The notes under the pieces were generated by a model that did no database searches, was not told the origin of the DNA, and was given only the letters and a program-made list of their open reading frames with translations. 64,000 nucleotides of DNA from Epiperipatus broadwayi (lineage: Eukaryota; Onychophora; Udeonychophora; Euonychophora; Peripatidae), in the NCBI GenBank assembly GCA_028023455.1, contig JAQFVV010013305.1, positions 98,951-162,950 of the forward strand, given 5' to 3'. This document shows, in pieces, positions 11,720 to 20,736 of the stretch (position 1 is the first letter of the stretch; every line of letters starts with the position of its first letter). The position numbers and the translations under genes were made by a program.

Positions 11720-12130
11720 ATCTTGAAACAGTACAACCAGACCTTAAGATCTACTGCACCTTCTTTTTAGCTCTTATCATTTATATCTATGTTATACTAT
11801 CAAACTAACAGCTCAAACTGAAAACATGTAAATGGCTTCAATCCAAGCCAACTTGCTTGTATGGTTATATAGATCTGAATTCAGTCCAGTTTCTATGTTA
11901 TGATGTCCTTAGTTTTTAATAACTAAAGTTCCTCCATCCCATGGCCAGGATTTGATACGAATCAATAAAACATTACATGACCTATCATATGTCTTAAGCT
12001 TACATATTGCTGTTTTATTAGCATACTTTTCCGCCTTTTTTTTTTTTTTGCCATTTACTGTAAGCTTTATAGAGCAACAATAAGTTGCCCAATGACAATG
12101 CTTAATAAATTCCTATCCTGTGATTTTCTA

Positions 12131-12186
12131 TCCAAAAACTTCAGACCAGTTCAAACTTATGGCTTTCATCAGTGAGGAATTTTAGA
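12131..12186 (-). ncRNA. Decayed hammerhead-like motif
   Basis: Minus-strand CTGATGA at 12172-12166, then a stem II of AAGC with GTTT (four pairs, one G-U), then GAACTGGTC. This looks like GAAACTGGTC with one A lost; the intact form would give stem III plus a GUC cleavage site. Inner stem I TCA/TGA is kept. Probably inactive. Confidence 0.45.
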
Positions 12187-12555
12187 TCTTGGATTAGTGC
12201 AATTGGACCTTAGTATTTAATACAGTTTCCTTCCAACTACCAAATAAATAATATCAATTTTATTTCTAACAGTTTCACAATTATACACTCGGAAAAATAA
12301 GTTTATGAATGATTCTAAAATCTCTTTTCTTTTTAATAAATGCTTATAAACATCAAGTTTTATGTTTTGTTTTTTAAAACATAAATTGTATATTTATAAA
12401 ACAAAACAATTATATCAAAAATTTTGTTTTAAAATATTGAATCATAATTATGTGATTAAAAAATCAAATCCTGCATAGCAGATTCATAATAAAATGCAAA
12501 TACAGTTTGTGGAGGGAGAAAAAATAACAGTATAGAACTGTTTATTATTATTATT

Positions 12556-13020
12556 AAGGGTACATGAGCACAGACTTTCACACGACCCACTACTCTCCAC
12601 TCTATCTCATACCACTGATACACCTGAACACATATATGTTGAAAAGATAAATAATCACCAATATCGTATTTCATGCTAAACCAGCAATCATCAGTTGGTC
12701 CAGATTACCATCTCCACGCATATATGCTCTAAGAGCTCAGATATATATTAAGATAGCCAATCTTCATACTTTAATGGACAGGCTTCAATCTACTCCATAC
12801 TCCAACTCTTCAACCATCCATTCAATTGAAAATCTGATGATGGAATGCTCAAAGGCCATCCTGAGGCCGAGATTCTTGTCACACCCATGTTGACCTAAAG
12901 TCAATATGACCCCTTATGTACAGGACGTAATCCATTTTAATACATATACAAGGGATGGGCAGACATCTCTACTATGTAATAACTGAAACACAGGCTTATT
13001 ATATACCTATGTCTATATAT
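12556..13020 (-). mobile_element. Hammerhead element, inverted copy flanking a LINE fragment
   Basis: Its minus strand matches 14485-14910 on the + strand nearly end to end. Shared landmarks are GGTCAACATGGGTGTGACAA, CATTCCATCATCAG and TATCTGAGCTCTTA. The two copies form arms of about 430 bp around the LINE fragment at 13080-14310. It holds one ribozyme core (12652-12707). Minus-strand open stretches through it are by-products of the repeat, not genes. Confidence 0.75.
12652..12707 (-). ncRNA. Hammerhead ribozyme, outer stem I covariant with 6174
   Basis: On the minus strand: outer stem I TAATC (12707-12703) pairs with GATTA (12656-12652); inner stem CCAA pairs with TTGG; core CTGATGA (12694-12688); stem II TTGCTG with TAGCAT, loop GTT; then GAA. 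Stem III (ATACGATA) is disturbed by small changes, so activity is doubtful. The outer helix has a different sequence from TGACC/GGTCA at 6174-6228 but still pairs fully, which is good evidence that the fold was maintained. Confidence 0.7.
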
Positions 13021-13079
13021 ATATAGATGATTGGAAGAATGCAGTATTAATATTAATATTTAAATGATAAAGAATATAT

Positions 13080-14310
13080 TAGAAATTACAGACCTATCAG
13101 TCTTTTATCAGTTTTATACAAAATTTTTACTAAGATAATTATAACTCATCTACAGAAAACACTGGATTTCCACCAACCAAGATAACAAGCTGGATTTAAA
13201 AATGGTTTTAGTACAGTAGATCATATCCAGGTATTGAGAGAAGTTATAGAAAGGGCAATTGAATATGAGTTGCCATTATGCTTAGGATTTGTAGATTATG
13301 AAAAGGCATTTGATTCTATAAACATTTCTTCGCCAGTGATTAAAGCATTGGATCATCAAGGTAATGAATATTTATAAAAATGCAACAGCAACAATTAGAT
13401 TACATAATGATAGTAGGAAAATCAACATTGAAAAGGGTGTAAGACATGGTGACTCCATATCTCCAAAACTTTTTACAGCAGTGCTGCAAGAAGTATTTTG
13501 TGGATTAAAATGGGAAGCTAAAGGAGTGAAAGTAAATGGAGATTATTTAAGTCATTTAGATTTTGCAGACGATGTAGTTGTTTATGCAAATAATGCTTTA
13601 GAGCTACAGAAAATGTTGCAGGAGTTATCAGAGGAAAGTAGGATTAAAGATAAATGTTAAAAAGACTAAAGTAATGTTTAATAGATTTCTCAAAATATGA
13701 AAATAAAGATTGATTATGATGAGTTAGAAGAAGTTAACAGTTACAAATACCTTGGTCAGATTATTAATACAGATGGAAATATAATGGATGAAATTAATCA
13801 TAGAATTAAACTTGTTTGGAGTGCTTTTGGTAGAAATAACTTGATACTAAAAGGAAATATGCCTATGTGTTTGAAAAGGAAGGTTTTTAATAAATGTGTT
13901 TTACCAGTTCTTACTTATGGATCTGAGACTTGGACACTTAATAGAAGAGTAATACAGAGACTTCAGACACTCAAAGAAGTATGGAGAGATGCATGTTGGG
14001 AATAACAAGAAGGGATCGAAAATGCAATGTATGGGTAAGAGAACAAACAGGTGTTACTGACCTCATTGAAAAAATTAAAAGACTGGAGTTGGGCTGGACA
14101 TATTGTTAGAAGAGATGATAATAGATGGACAATTGAAATTTTAAACTGGATTCCAAAAGATTGTAAAAGACCCAGAAAGAGACCACGTGAGATGGATGGA
14201 TGAAATAAGAAAGTGTGCAGGTATGATGTGGAGAAGAGAAGCTAAAGGGAGGAAAAGATGGATTGAATTTGGAGAGACCTTCATCCTGCAGTGGATTGAT
14301 AATGTTTGAT
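13080..14310 (+). pseudogene. RTE-like LINE, reverse transcriptase and C-terminus, frameshifted
   Basis: The C-terminal half of a non-LTR retrotransposon polymerase is spread over several frames. NYRPISLLSVLYKIFTKII comes first (from 13084), then [41 protein letters not shown] and LDFADDVVVYA (the F-A-D-D catalytic motif near 13560-13585). Then YKYLGQIINTDGNIMDEI, VLPVLTYGSETWTL, and the WAGHIVRRDD and KRPRKRP tail. A stop near 13188, a frame change near 13360 and others near 13660 and 14000 make it non-functional. The HLDFADD spacing and the AGHI-RR tail resemble RTE-clade endonuclease-reverse transcriptases. It ends in a (GAT)n tail at 14308-14325, directly next to the ribozyme element. No endonuclease domain is present, so it is 5' truncated. 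Confidence 0.88.
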
Positions 14311-14325
14311 GATGATGATGATGAT
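14308..14325 (+). repeat. (GAT)n tail of the RTE-like LINE
   Basis: Short GAT/ATG microsatellite following CATCCTGCAGTGGATTGATA. The same 3' tail, without the body, occurs at 40665-40712. Confidence 0.75.
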
Positions 14326-14330
14326 ATATG

Positions 14331-14387
14331 TAATCTGGACCAACTGTTGATTGCTGTTTTAGCATGAAATATGTATATTGGTGATTA
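14331..14387 (+). ncRNA. Hammerhead ribozyme with one core mutation
   Basis: Outer stem I TAATC/GATTA (14331-14335 with 14383-14387). Inner CCAA/TTGG. Core is CTGTTGA (14344-14350), where the invariant A6 has become T. Stem II TTGCTG/TAGCAT. GAA. Stem III ATA/TAT around a TG loop, cleavage base A. The stems are sound, but the core change should abolish cleavage. Confidence 0.65.
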
Positions 14388-14766
14388 TTTATCTTTTTGA
14401 CATATATGTATTCAGGTGCATCAGTGTTATGAGATAGAGTGGAGAGTGGTGGATTGTGTGAAAGTCTGTGCTCATATACCCTATATATTACATATATAGA
14501 CATAGGTATATAATAAGCCATCCCTTGTATATGTATTAAATGGATTATGTCCTGTACATGAGGGGTCAGATTGACCTTAGGTCAACATGGGTGTGACAAG
14601 AATCTTGGCCTCATGGTGGTCTTTGAGCATTCCATCATCAGATTTTCAATTGAATGTATAGTTGAAGAGTTGGAATGTGGAGTAGATTGAAGCCTGTCAG
14701 GTAAAGTATGAAGATTGGCTATCTTAATATATATCTGAGCTCTTATAGCATATATGCATGGAGATG

Positions 14767-14815
14767 GTAATCTGGTTTAGCATGAAATATGTATATTGGT
14801 GATTATTTATCTTTT
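14767..14815 (+). ncRNA. Core-deleted hammerhead remnant
   Basis: TAATCTGG joins straight to TTTAGCATGAAAT. The segment holding CTGATGA and half of stem II has been deleted between short repeats. The flanks are identical to the complete copies. Confidence 0.6.
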
Positions 14816-15149
14816 CAACATATATGTGTTCAGGTGTATCAGTGTTATGAGATAGAATGGAGAGTGGTGGGTTGAGTAAAAGTCTGTGCTCATATACCCT
14901 ATATATTACATATATAGACATGGGTATATAATAAGCCTGTGTATCAGTTATATTATTATTAAGCAAAACAATATTTGTGAAAATTTGCAAGTACAGCATA
15001 TTATTGTTTTTCTGAAGTTTTGTGATGATGGGGTTCTAGCTGTATTTTTATATTGGACTATTTGCATCATCTAATATGTGTGTTGAATGTCTTTAGAAAA
15101 GTTTAATTTTAGATAAATATTCCAAATGCATTCAACTGTTAGAGCATTA

Positions 15150-15200
15150 CCTTAAAATTCAAGAATCTAAGGACCCAGGTTCGAATCCCATGCTAGTACT
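15150..15200 (+). repeat. tRNA-like segment (B box) inside the Penelope-type terminal region
   Basis: TTAGAGCATTACCTT, then GACCCAGG and a canonical B box GGTTCGAATCC (15178-15188). It resembles the D-stem to T-stem part of a tRNA, but the acceptor stem is absent. It is a SINE-type or tRNA-derived relic, not a functional tRNA gene. Confidence 0.55.
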
Positions 15201-15214
15201 GTCACTGGTCTGGC

Positions 15215-15282
15215 CAGCAACACCTGAAGAAGAGGGGAGAAAAATACCTCTCGAAACGTTGTGCATATACCAATGTTTGCTG
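15215..15282 (+). ncRNA. Penelope-type hammerhead-like motif
   Basis: CTGAAGA (15224-15230) satisfies the CUGANGA core. A one-base A insert precedes stem II GAGGGG/CCTCTC (15232-15237 with 15247-15252, one G-T). GAA follows at 15253-15255 and the palindrome ACGT at 15256-15259. T15260 could then serve as the cleavage base, with CAC/GTG as inner stem I. CAGCA (15215-15219) pairs with TGCTG (15278-15282) as an outer helix. An alternative longer stem III (15256-15261 with 15271-15276) is also possible. The extra A before stem II makes activity uncertain. Confidence 0.5.
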
Positions 15283-15419
15283 TGATATTACTAACAGTTG
15301 AATGCATTTGGAATATTTAACTAAAATTAAATTTTTCTAAAGACATTCAACACGCATATTAGATGATAAAATAAATTACTTCCCGTAAAATATAAATTAA
15401 AAAAAAAAAAATCTAACAA

Positions 15420-15853
15420 ATTAACTAAAGCATTATTCAATAAGTTTAAAATAGGATTTAGAACTCCTCCTAATTCTAATAGATTGATCAACAACTTAAA
15501 AGATCATATTGATTGTTCATTCACCCCACATGTAGTTTATTCCATTTTCATGTCCTCAAGAAAAATGTCTTGCTGTATATTATGGTGAAACTAAAGCTAC
15601 TGTTAATACTAGGCTTGCTCAACACATGTACACTTACAAGAGAGCTCAGAAGAACAACAATATATCTTCTGTATTTTTGGAGCATTCCATGAAATCTGGA
15701 CACAATTTTATTCCTTCCAATCCTGTAATTTTATGCACTGAATCAAATGATCATAAGAGGAAAATAAAAGAAGCATTCTATATTAATGGAAATATTAATG
15801 CTATAAATAGAAAAGACACTTGCTTTGATATATCGAAGAAATGGTCCATGTAA
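15420..15853 (+). pseudogene. GIY-YIG endonuclease domain of a Penelope-like element, decayed
   Basis: The first frame gives ALFNKFKIGFRTPPNSN, then NNLKDHIDCSFTPHVVYSI. After a frameshift near 15557 the frame continues YYGETKATVNTRLAQHMY, then SVFLEHSMKSGHNF and NGNINAINRKD, stopping at 15853. VVY followed by YYG, the arginine in NTRL, and the later H and E-type residues match the GIY-YIG nuclease that ends Penelope polyproteins. The frameshift and the missing reverse transcriptase show it is dead. Confidence 0.7.
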
Positions 15854-15904
15854 CACGTGCTAATTTTATATATCTTTGTATATATTTTATTATGTATTTT
15901 TAAG

Positions 15905-15950
15905 AAAGCTATGATTATGAGGCATGAATCCTCAAAAACGTTTAGCTTAT
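15905..15950 (+). repeat. Possible decayed hammerhead downstream of the Penelope-like ORF
   Basis: GCTA and TAGC could close a stem I. GAGG/CCTC forms a stem II. AAAACGTT stands where GAAACGTT would be expected. The CTGANGA element is not recognisable. Low-confidence call by position and pattern. Confidence 0.3.
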
Positions 15951-16060
15951 TTTTATTATATTTATTTATAACTCCTCTTTTTTAACTTCACTTTTAAGTT
16001 AATATTTTTTTTATATTAGATGATGGAAATAGTCCAATATAAAAATATATACAGTATATT

Positions 16061-18300
16061 ATATATATTATTTTGAGACTTGTTGAGTTTTCATACTTTT
16101 GATAAAGGTTGACATATAATCTGATTTTTAAAAATGGAATAAAACTTTCTGCCATTAGAATGATTGCTTGTCCCACTGCTAAATAGCATTATATCTAGCT
16201 GCTTTACATATATTTTTATATCAGTTTATAAAATCCTCATTAATATTATGATCGTTTATTTTTGATATTTGAATTGTTTTGTGAGTAAAAATGTTCTATA
16301 GTTATTAAGACACTTATAAAGTTCATATAATACAATTATAATTATTTTTCATAAGATTGAATGTGAAATACTATTATTATTTAATAGCTTAGTATATGTA
16401 TGTAATACAAGTGATATATCCACTCATTCAAGTGGTTTTATCTCAGAAAAATGAAAGTGTTGGTTTCTAGTAACATTTGAATGCATATTTTGTCCATAGA
16501 AGTGCCCTGCTGTAAAATGAGAAATTTAAATAATTGAAAACCTTCCAGAAAATTGTGAATATATGCGTTTGCAAAAGCCAATGAAATTGATGCAATACTT
16601 CTTTAATTATAATATATATAATATAAAAGTATTGTTATTATAATCTTCATTCTCTATGCATTGTTTTATTGGCATGCATATTTTGGCTCTAGAAGCACCA
16701 ATATAATTTTTATTTGAGTTTCAAATGAGCTGTATTTATTTATTCACAAAAATAGCGAGATGAAAATAAAAAGTAAATTTCAAATTACCTCTAGAATGAA
16801 TAATAAAAGTCAATAAAGTTCAAGAATAATGAGAGGGATTTGGTTATTCACATAAAAAATTAGGAATTTTCTTTTTTAAAATTCACATTTTTCACTGTGC
16901 TGTATAAGTCATATTTTTTCTTCAATATAAAATAAAATGAAAATAAATAAGTAATTTAAATTATCTTTTTTTTTTTTGTTTTGTTTTGTTTTTTTAGAAG
17001 AAAAAAAATATGATTCACGCAAAACATTTTTCTTCCATTTTACTTAGTACAGCATTATATTTTGAATCTAGAAATCCTCTCCCCACTTGTAAAGCAAGAA
17101 AGTTAAATATCTGAAAACCTTCCTCAAAAATCAAAATTTGTCTATTGGTTTCTTATTTTTTTTGTTTTATTTTATATAATTCACGTGTAATACATTATAT
17201 ATGTGTAGATCAGTTTTAAATGTGATTTTGATCAAATATTTATTTCAGTATGTATTGAATTAATGAGTAATGTAAAATGGATAAATGTGATTACTAAGTT
17301 AAATATTTTTTATGTATACAGTATATAATTTCAGTTTATATCAGTTTGTAATATATTAAAAAAAAAATTTAAAAAATTGGAAATTGATGTAAAATTTATT
17401 TTGTGCACTTAAAATTCTTTCAATTTTTTATTAAGGATTATTAGCAATTTATTTATATACATTTCAAATACTTTATTATGTTTATAGTATCATAATCCTT
17501 TTTTTTTTATGTAAAGGTGATTAATATTAATTGCTATATATACGATATATATTGAAATGTAGTATAAAATAACATGTGCAATATAGTGAATAACTTTTTG
17601 AAACTAATGATGATCAATGAGCACAGTTATTGAAGTTATAAAATAATGATATGGTTCAATGTCATCCTGATTTTGACTATAATCTTTTAATTTACCAAAT
17701 CATATATAAAGATTACTCGGTTGTCCTTAGTTCACGAATAGTGAGAGCTTGATGAAATAAAGTTTTTCATTAAAATCTGAATTCTGTGAGTGAATCGTTA
17801 CAACTTCAATGATTAATTATTGAGTTCTCTCTCCAAGGGTGTCATCTCTAAATCAGTGCATCGGTTACATACTGATGATTTAATTTATTCATCACAAAAA
17901 TTTTAAGGCACTAGTGAGTCTGGTTCATGAATTACATGTAATGTGATTTCATTTTGTAACTTCTTAAATCATCTTTAATACTCTTATTGATATCACAAAA
18001 TCTTGAAAACTACTTGAAAGTATTCTTGTCATTCATAGTTCACTGCTACATACTATTTGAATTATTTCAAATATTTCAATAGGAGTTTCTCCCAGTTTTA
18101 ACAAAATTTAATGATAGCCCTTTTCCCATCATGTGTAAGGTATGATATACTAATGCCATAAATTTTTTGTAATAAAATATATTACTATGTAATTCTTGCA
18201 TTAATCATAAATGCTTTTTCAGAAAACTTGGAGAGAGAACTAGTCACCTTTTCCCTCGAATATTATATATATATATATTAAAGAGATACAGTTGCAAATA
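16061..18300. other. AT-rich non-coding stretch
   Basis: No exon, LINE block or ribozyme core recognised. Several homopolymer runs. A CTGATGA at 17868 lacks a following GAA in context. Confidence 0.45.
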
Positions 18301-18308
18301 CTAGCTGA

Positions 18309-18446
18309 AATACAAATCACCTATAATGTTAAACACATTTCAGCAGTACTTCCTATGAGAAACAAAAATGCTGTAAATTAAATTTTGTGTTTGTTTCTCA
18401 TAAGTATTGCTGGAATGTTTTAATATGATAGGTGGTTTGTGTATTT
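18309..18446. repeat. Imperfect foldback
   Basis: Left arm 18309-18366 (AATACAAATCACCTATAATG...) pairs with right arm 18390-18446 around a loop of about 20 bases, with several mismatches. It lies directly before the ribozyme array. Confidence 0.7.
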
Positions 18447-18538
18447 ATATATATGTCAACAGATGGCGTTCTACCAAAAACACCATCAAGCGTATGTTTA
18501 CATAAACGTCAGAGCATGCATTCACTATCTCTAACTTT

Positions 18539-18598
18539 AATTCTACTTTCAGATCATGATTTCAAGCTATTTGCTATCATCAGTGAAAGACAGGAATT
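18539..18598 (-). ncRNA. Hammerhead ribozyme, type I
   Basis: On the minus strand: outer stem I AATTC/GAATT (18598-18594 with 18543-18539); inner CTTTCA/TGAAAG (18589-18584 with 18551-18546); core CTGATGA (18583-18577); stem II AGC/GCT with loop AAATA and a T-T mismatch next to the core; GAA (18563-18561); stem III ATC/GAT with a two-base loop; cleavage base C at 18552. All invariant core bases are present. The U-U in place of the usual G-C at the base of stem II may slow it. Confidence 0.82.
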
Positions 18599-18930
18599 TT
18601 AGAAACTAGATCTAAACACAAACTCTGAGCGTTTATGAAACAGTTTCTATTCAGCTTGCAAGCGTGAATCTTTTAGACACGTAATGTCTTCAAACTCAGC
18701 ATAGCTAGCCAGATAGCTACATGGGTCTGATCTCAGTTCAGCATCACTACATAGTAGAAGCCTCTGCAATATATATCATTGCTAGAAAGACCTCAAAGGT
18801 ACATTTATGAAAAACAAGTTAAAAACTTACTAATGCTGGTATTTATGTCAACAGATGTCGTTCTATCAAAAACACCGTCAAACGTATGTTTACATAAACG
18901 TCAGAGCATGCATCCACTATCTCTAACTTT

Positions 18931-18990
18931 AATTCCACTTTCAGATCATGATTTCAAGCTATTTGCTATTATCAGTGAAAGACAGGAATT
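18931..18990 (-). ncRNA. Hammerhead ribozyme copy with core mutation
   Basis: Stem sequences match the 19338 copy, including the full outer stem I AATTCC/GGAATT. The core reads CTGATAA (18975-18969): the invariant G8 has become A, so it is predicted dead. Predicted cleavage base at 18944. Confidence 0.75.
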
Positions 18991-19337
18991 TTAGAAACTA
19001 GATCTAAACACAAACTCTGAGCGTTTATGAAACAGTTTCTATTCAGCTTGACAGTGTTTTTGGTAAAACGCCATCTGTTGACATAAATACAAGCGTTAGC
19101 AAGTTTTTAACTTGTTTTTGTTTTTCATAAATGTACCTTTGAGGTCTTTCTAGCAATGATATATATTGCAGAGGCTTCTACTATGTGGTGATGCTGAACT
19201 GAGGATCAGACCCATGTAGCTATCTGGCTTGCTATGCTGAGTTTGAAGACATTACGTGTCTAAAAGATTCACGCTTGCAAGCTGAATAGAAACTCTTTCA
19301 TAAACGCTCAGAGTTTGTGTTTAGATCTAGTTTCTAA

Positions 19338-19397
19338 AATTCCTGTCTTTCACTGATGATAGCAAATAGCTTGAAATCATGATCTGAAAGTGGAATT
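19338..19397 (+). ncRNA. Hammerhead ribozyme, type I, well preserved
   Basis: Outer stem I AATTCC/GGAATT (19338-19343 with 19392-19397). Internal loop TGT opposite T. Inner stem I CTTTCA/TGAAAG (19347-19352 with 19385-19390). Core CTGATGA (19353-19359). Stem II AGC/GCT (19361-19363 with 19369-19371), loop AAATA, flanked by a T-T pair. GAA (19373-19375). Stem III ATC/GAT (19376-19378 with 19381-19383). Cleavage base C19384. The whole fold follows the same plan as 6174-6228 with unrelated stem sequences. Confidence 0.87.
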
Positions 19398-19727
19398 AAA
19401 GTTGGAGATAGTGAATGCATGCTCTGACGTTTATGTAAACATATACTTGACGGTGTTTTTGGTAGAATGCCATCTGTTGACATAAATACAAGCGTTAGCA
19501 AGTTTTTAACTTGTTTTTTGTTTTATATATATATAAAACAAAATAAATGTCCACTAATATTAATAATACAATAACGAAACTTAAATATATTCCAAACAAT
19601 GGTAAACAATTTATAATATTATATAAATAAAAACTCATAAAGAAATATTTTCGATTATATTCATAATCATTTTCAACTCAACTTTCAAAATGGAATCATC
19701 AATTACCAACCGGAAACACATGTCGAT

Positions 19728-20066
19728 TTAAATATCCCACAATTCATTAATCCTAACATTTGCTGACTGCCTGTTTATTATCGTATTTTTATACCTATTA
19801 ATAAAAACTGCCTCTTTAATTTTTTTTTCATTATCTCTCTCTTGGCCTAAAATTTTTATTTTATTTATATCAAAATTAAACCTAAAATTACAATTCCTAT
19901 CATGATCATAAAAAACAGATTCAGTATGTAACTTGACTTCATTATTATTATCATTACATATCTGTACATTTTTCAAAACTCTTTTATACAACAATTTATG
20001 TTCTTTAATTCTTTTCTCCATATTACATCTAGATTCCCCTACATATGATAAGTTACACCCACAAAA
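19728..20066 (-). pseudogene. GIY-YIG endonuclease domain of Penelope-like polyprotein
   Basis: Reading down from about 20066: IYRIFCGCNLSYVGES, then NMEKRIKEHKLLYKR, a divergent middle, then KKIKEAVFINRYKN and INELWDI, ending at 19728. IYR..C...SYVG is the GIY-YIG signature with its metal-binding context, and KRIKEH carries the expected basic helix. The domain is in a different frame from the reverse transcriptase just upstream, with the frame change near 20064. Confidence 0.8.
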
Positions 20067-20077
20067 AATTCTATAAA

Positions 20078-20736
20078 TTATATTACGTTATTTTTTTCTA
20101 ACTTATCTTTTGAATTATTAACCATTCTATTTAAATTACCTGAACCATAAAATGAAACATTATATATACTATTATAAACTTTTTTCATAAATTTTACTTG
20201 CTTATTATTATAAAAAGGCAAAGAAATCCACTTCTTACTCTCAATTTCTTCATCACCAGTATTTCTATTAATTTTCTTACTAAATTGACAAACCACTTGA
20301 TAAATTTCTTTTACATTATAACTTACACTTAATAACTCACTTACATAATTTTCAATATTTTTCTTTTTATCACATGCATATTTACACAAAATATCATTTC
20401 TATGTAAAAAAAAGACCTAAAACCAGCCATTTTATAGTTATGTGGCACTTTAGATAAATATGGAATATACCCTCTGGTTTCAATAGGTTTAATAAACAAT
20501 TTATAATCAATCGTATTATTGTTCCTTGAAATTATCAAATCTAAATATTTAATACTGTTATTATATTCTTTCTCCATAGTCCAAATAAGACCTTTTAATT
20601 TATTATATTCATCAAAAATTTTATCAATCATTTCTGAAGAAGCACATATAAAAACATCATCCACATATCTCATATATATCTTAATATTTCCCATAAATAT
20701 AAATTTGTTTAAAATCTTTTCTTCATAATATGACAA
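20078..20736 (-). pseudogene. Penelope-like reverse transcriptase, C-terminal palm and linker
   Basis: Starting at 20736: MSYYEEKILNKF, then IKIYMRYVDDVFICA, where YVDD holds the catalytic aspartates. Then SIKYLDLIISRNNN, the FLDL-type motif that follows it, and RGYIPYLSKVPHNYK, typical of Penelope-like enzymes. Frame changes near 20390 lead to a linker with VVCQFSKKINRN and YNSIYNVSFYGSGN. The N-terminal fingers are absent because the copy is truncated at about 20750. Confidence 0.82.

Larger units (their letters stand above)
11570..12240 (-). repeat. Tandem repeat, about 466-bp period, with two decayed hammerhead motifs
   Basis: 11570-11760 and 12030-12240 are direct copies. Shared landmarks are a TTTTGCCA-like start, then TTATCCAAAA/CTATCCAAAA, CAGACTAG/CAGACCAG and TTCATCAGTGAG. 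On the minus strand each contains CTGATGA in the place where the other ribozyme elements carry their core. The layout matches the retrozyme-like units elsewhere in the window but is more eroded. Confidence 0.6.
14326..14940 (+). mobile_element. Tandem hammerhead element, about 437-bp period
   Basis: One unit and part of the next. TAATCTGG..GCATGAAATATGTATATTGGTGATTA occurs at 14331 and again at 14767, followed each time by CAGTGTTATGAGATAGA, GTGGAGAGTGGTGG-like sequence and AGTCTGTGCTCATATACCC. Between them, 14521-14766 matches 12680-12960 in inverse orientation. The second unit has lost its ribozyme core by a deletion between two short TGG repeats. Antisense open stretches (14141-14521, 14724-14999) merely follow this repeat. 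Confidence 0.75.
15000..16060 (+). mobile_element. Penelope-like element relic with pseudo-LTR-like ends
   Basis: Composite of a terminal region (15002-15400), a decayed GIY-YIG end of the polyprotein (15420-15853) and a 3' region to about 16055. The terminal region folds on itself: 15066-15143 is the inverse of 15290-15368. A piece of it (TATTTTTATATTGGACTATT) recurs inverted at 16020-16050. Between the arms lie a tRNA-like piece with a B box and a hammerhead-like motif. Hammerheads in Penelope-like terminal repeats are known. A related terminal copy lies at 35975-36222. Confidence 0.7.
18453..19520. mobile_element. Retrozyme-like array: two tandem units plus inverted units, three hammerheads
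   Basis: Two minus-strand-oriented units start at 18453 and 18846. They share TGTCAACAGATG, CATAAACGTCAGAGCATGCA and the ribozyme, and their predicted cleavage sites are 392 bases apart. After 19052 the same sequence runs in the opposite orientation for more than one full unit: the block GTTTTTGGTA..ATGCCATCTGTTGACATAAA recurs about 402 bases apart at each end. The result is a large foldback of about 400-bp arms. No protein is encoded. Tandem units of this size, each with a type I hammerhead, match the known form of animal retrozymes. The open stretch at 18779-18994 is antisense to the unit. Confidence 0.8.

Noticed and set aside
15150-15200. Functional tRNA gene
   Set aside because: Only the T-arm and part of the D region are present; no acceptor stem.
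17867-17895. CTGATGA near a pairable TTTAATTTATTCATCA
   Set aside because: No GAA after the putative stem II; chance occurrence.
18779-18994. 71-codon open stretch
   Set aside because: Lies antisense across the ribozyme unit and is explained by the repeat.
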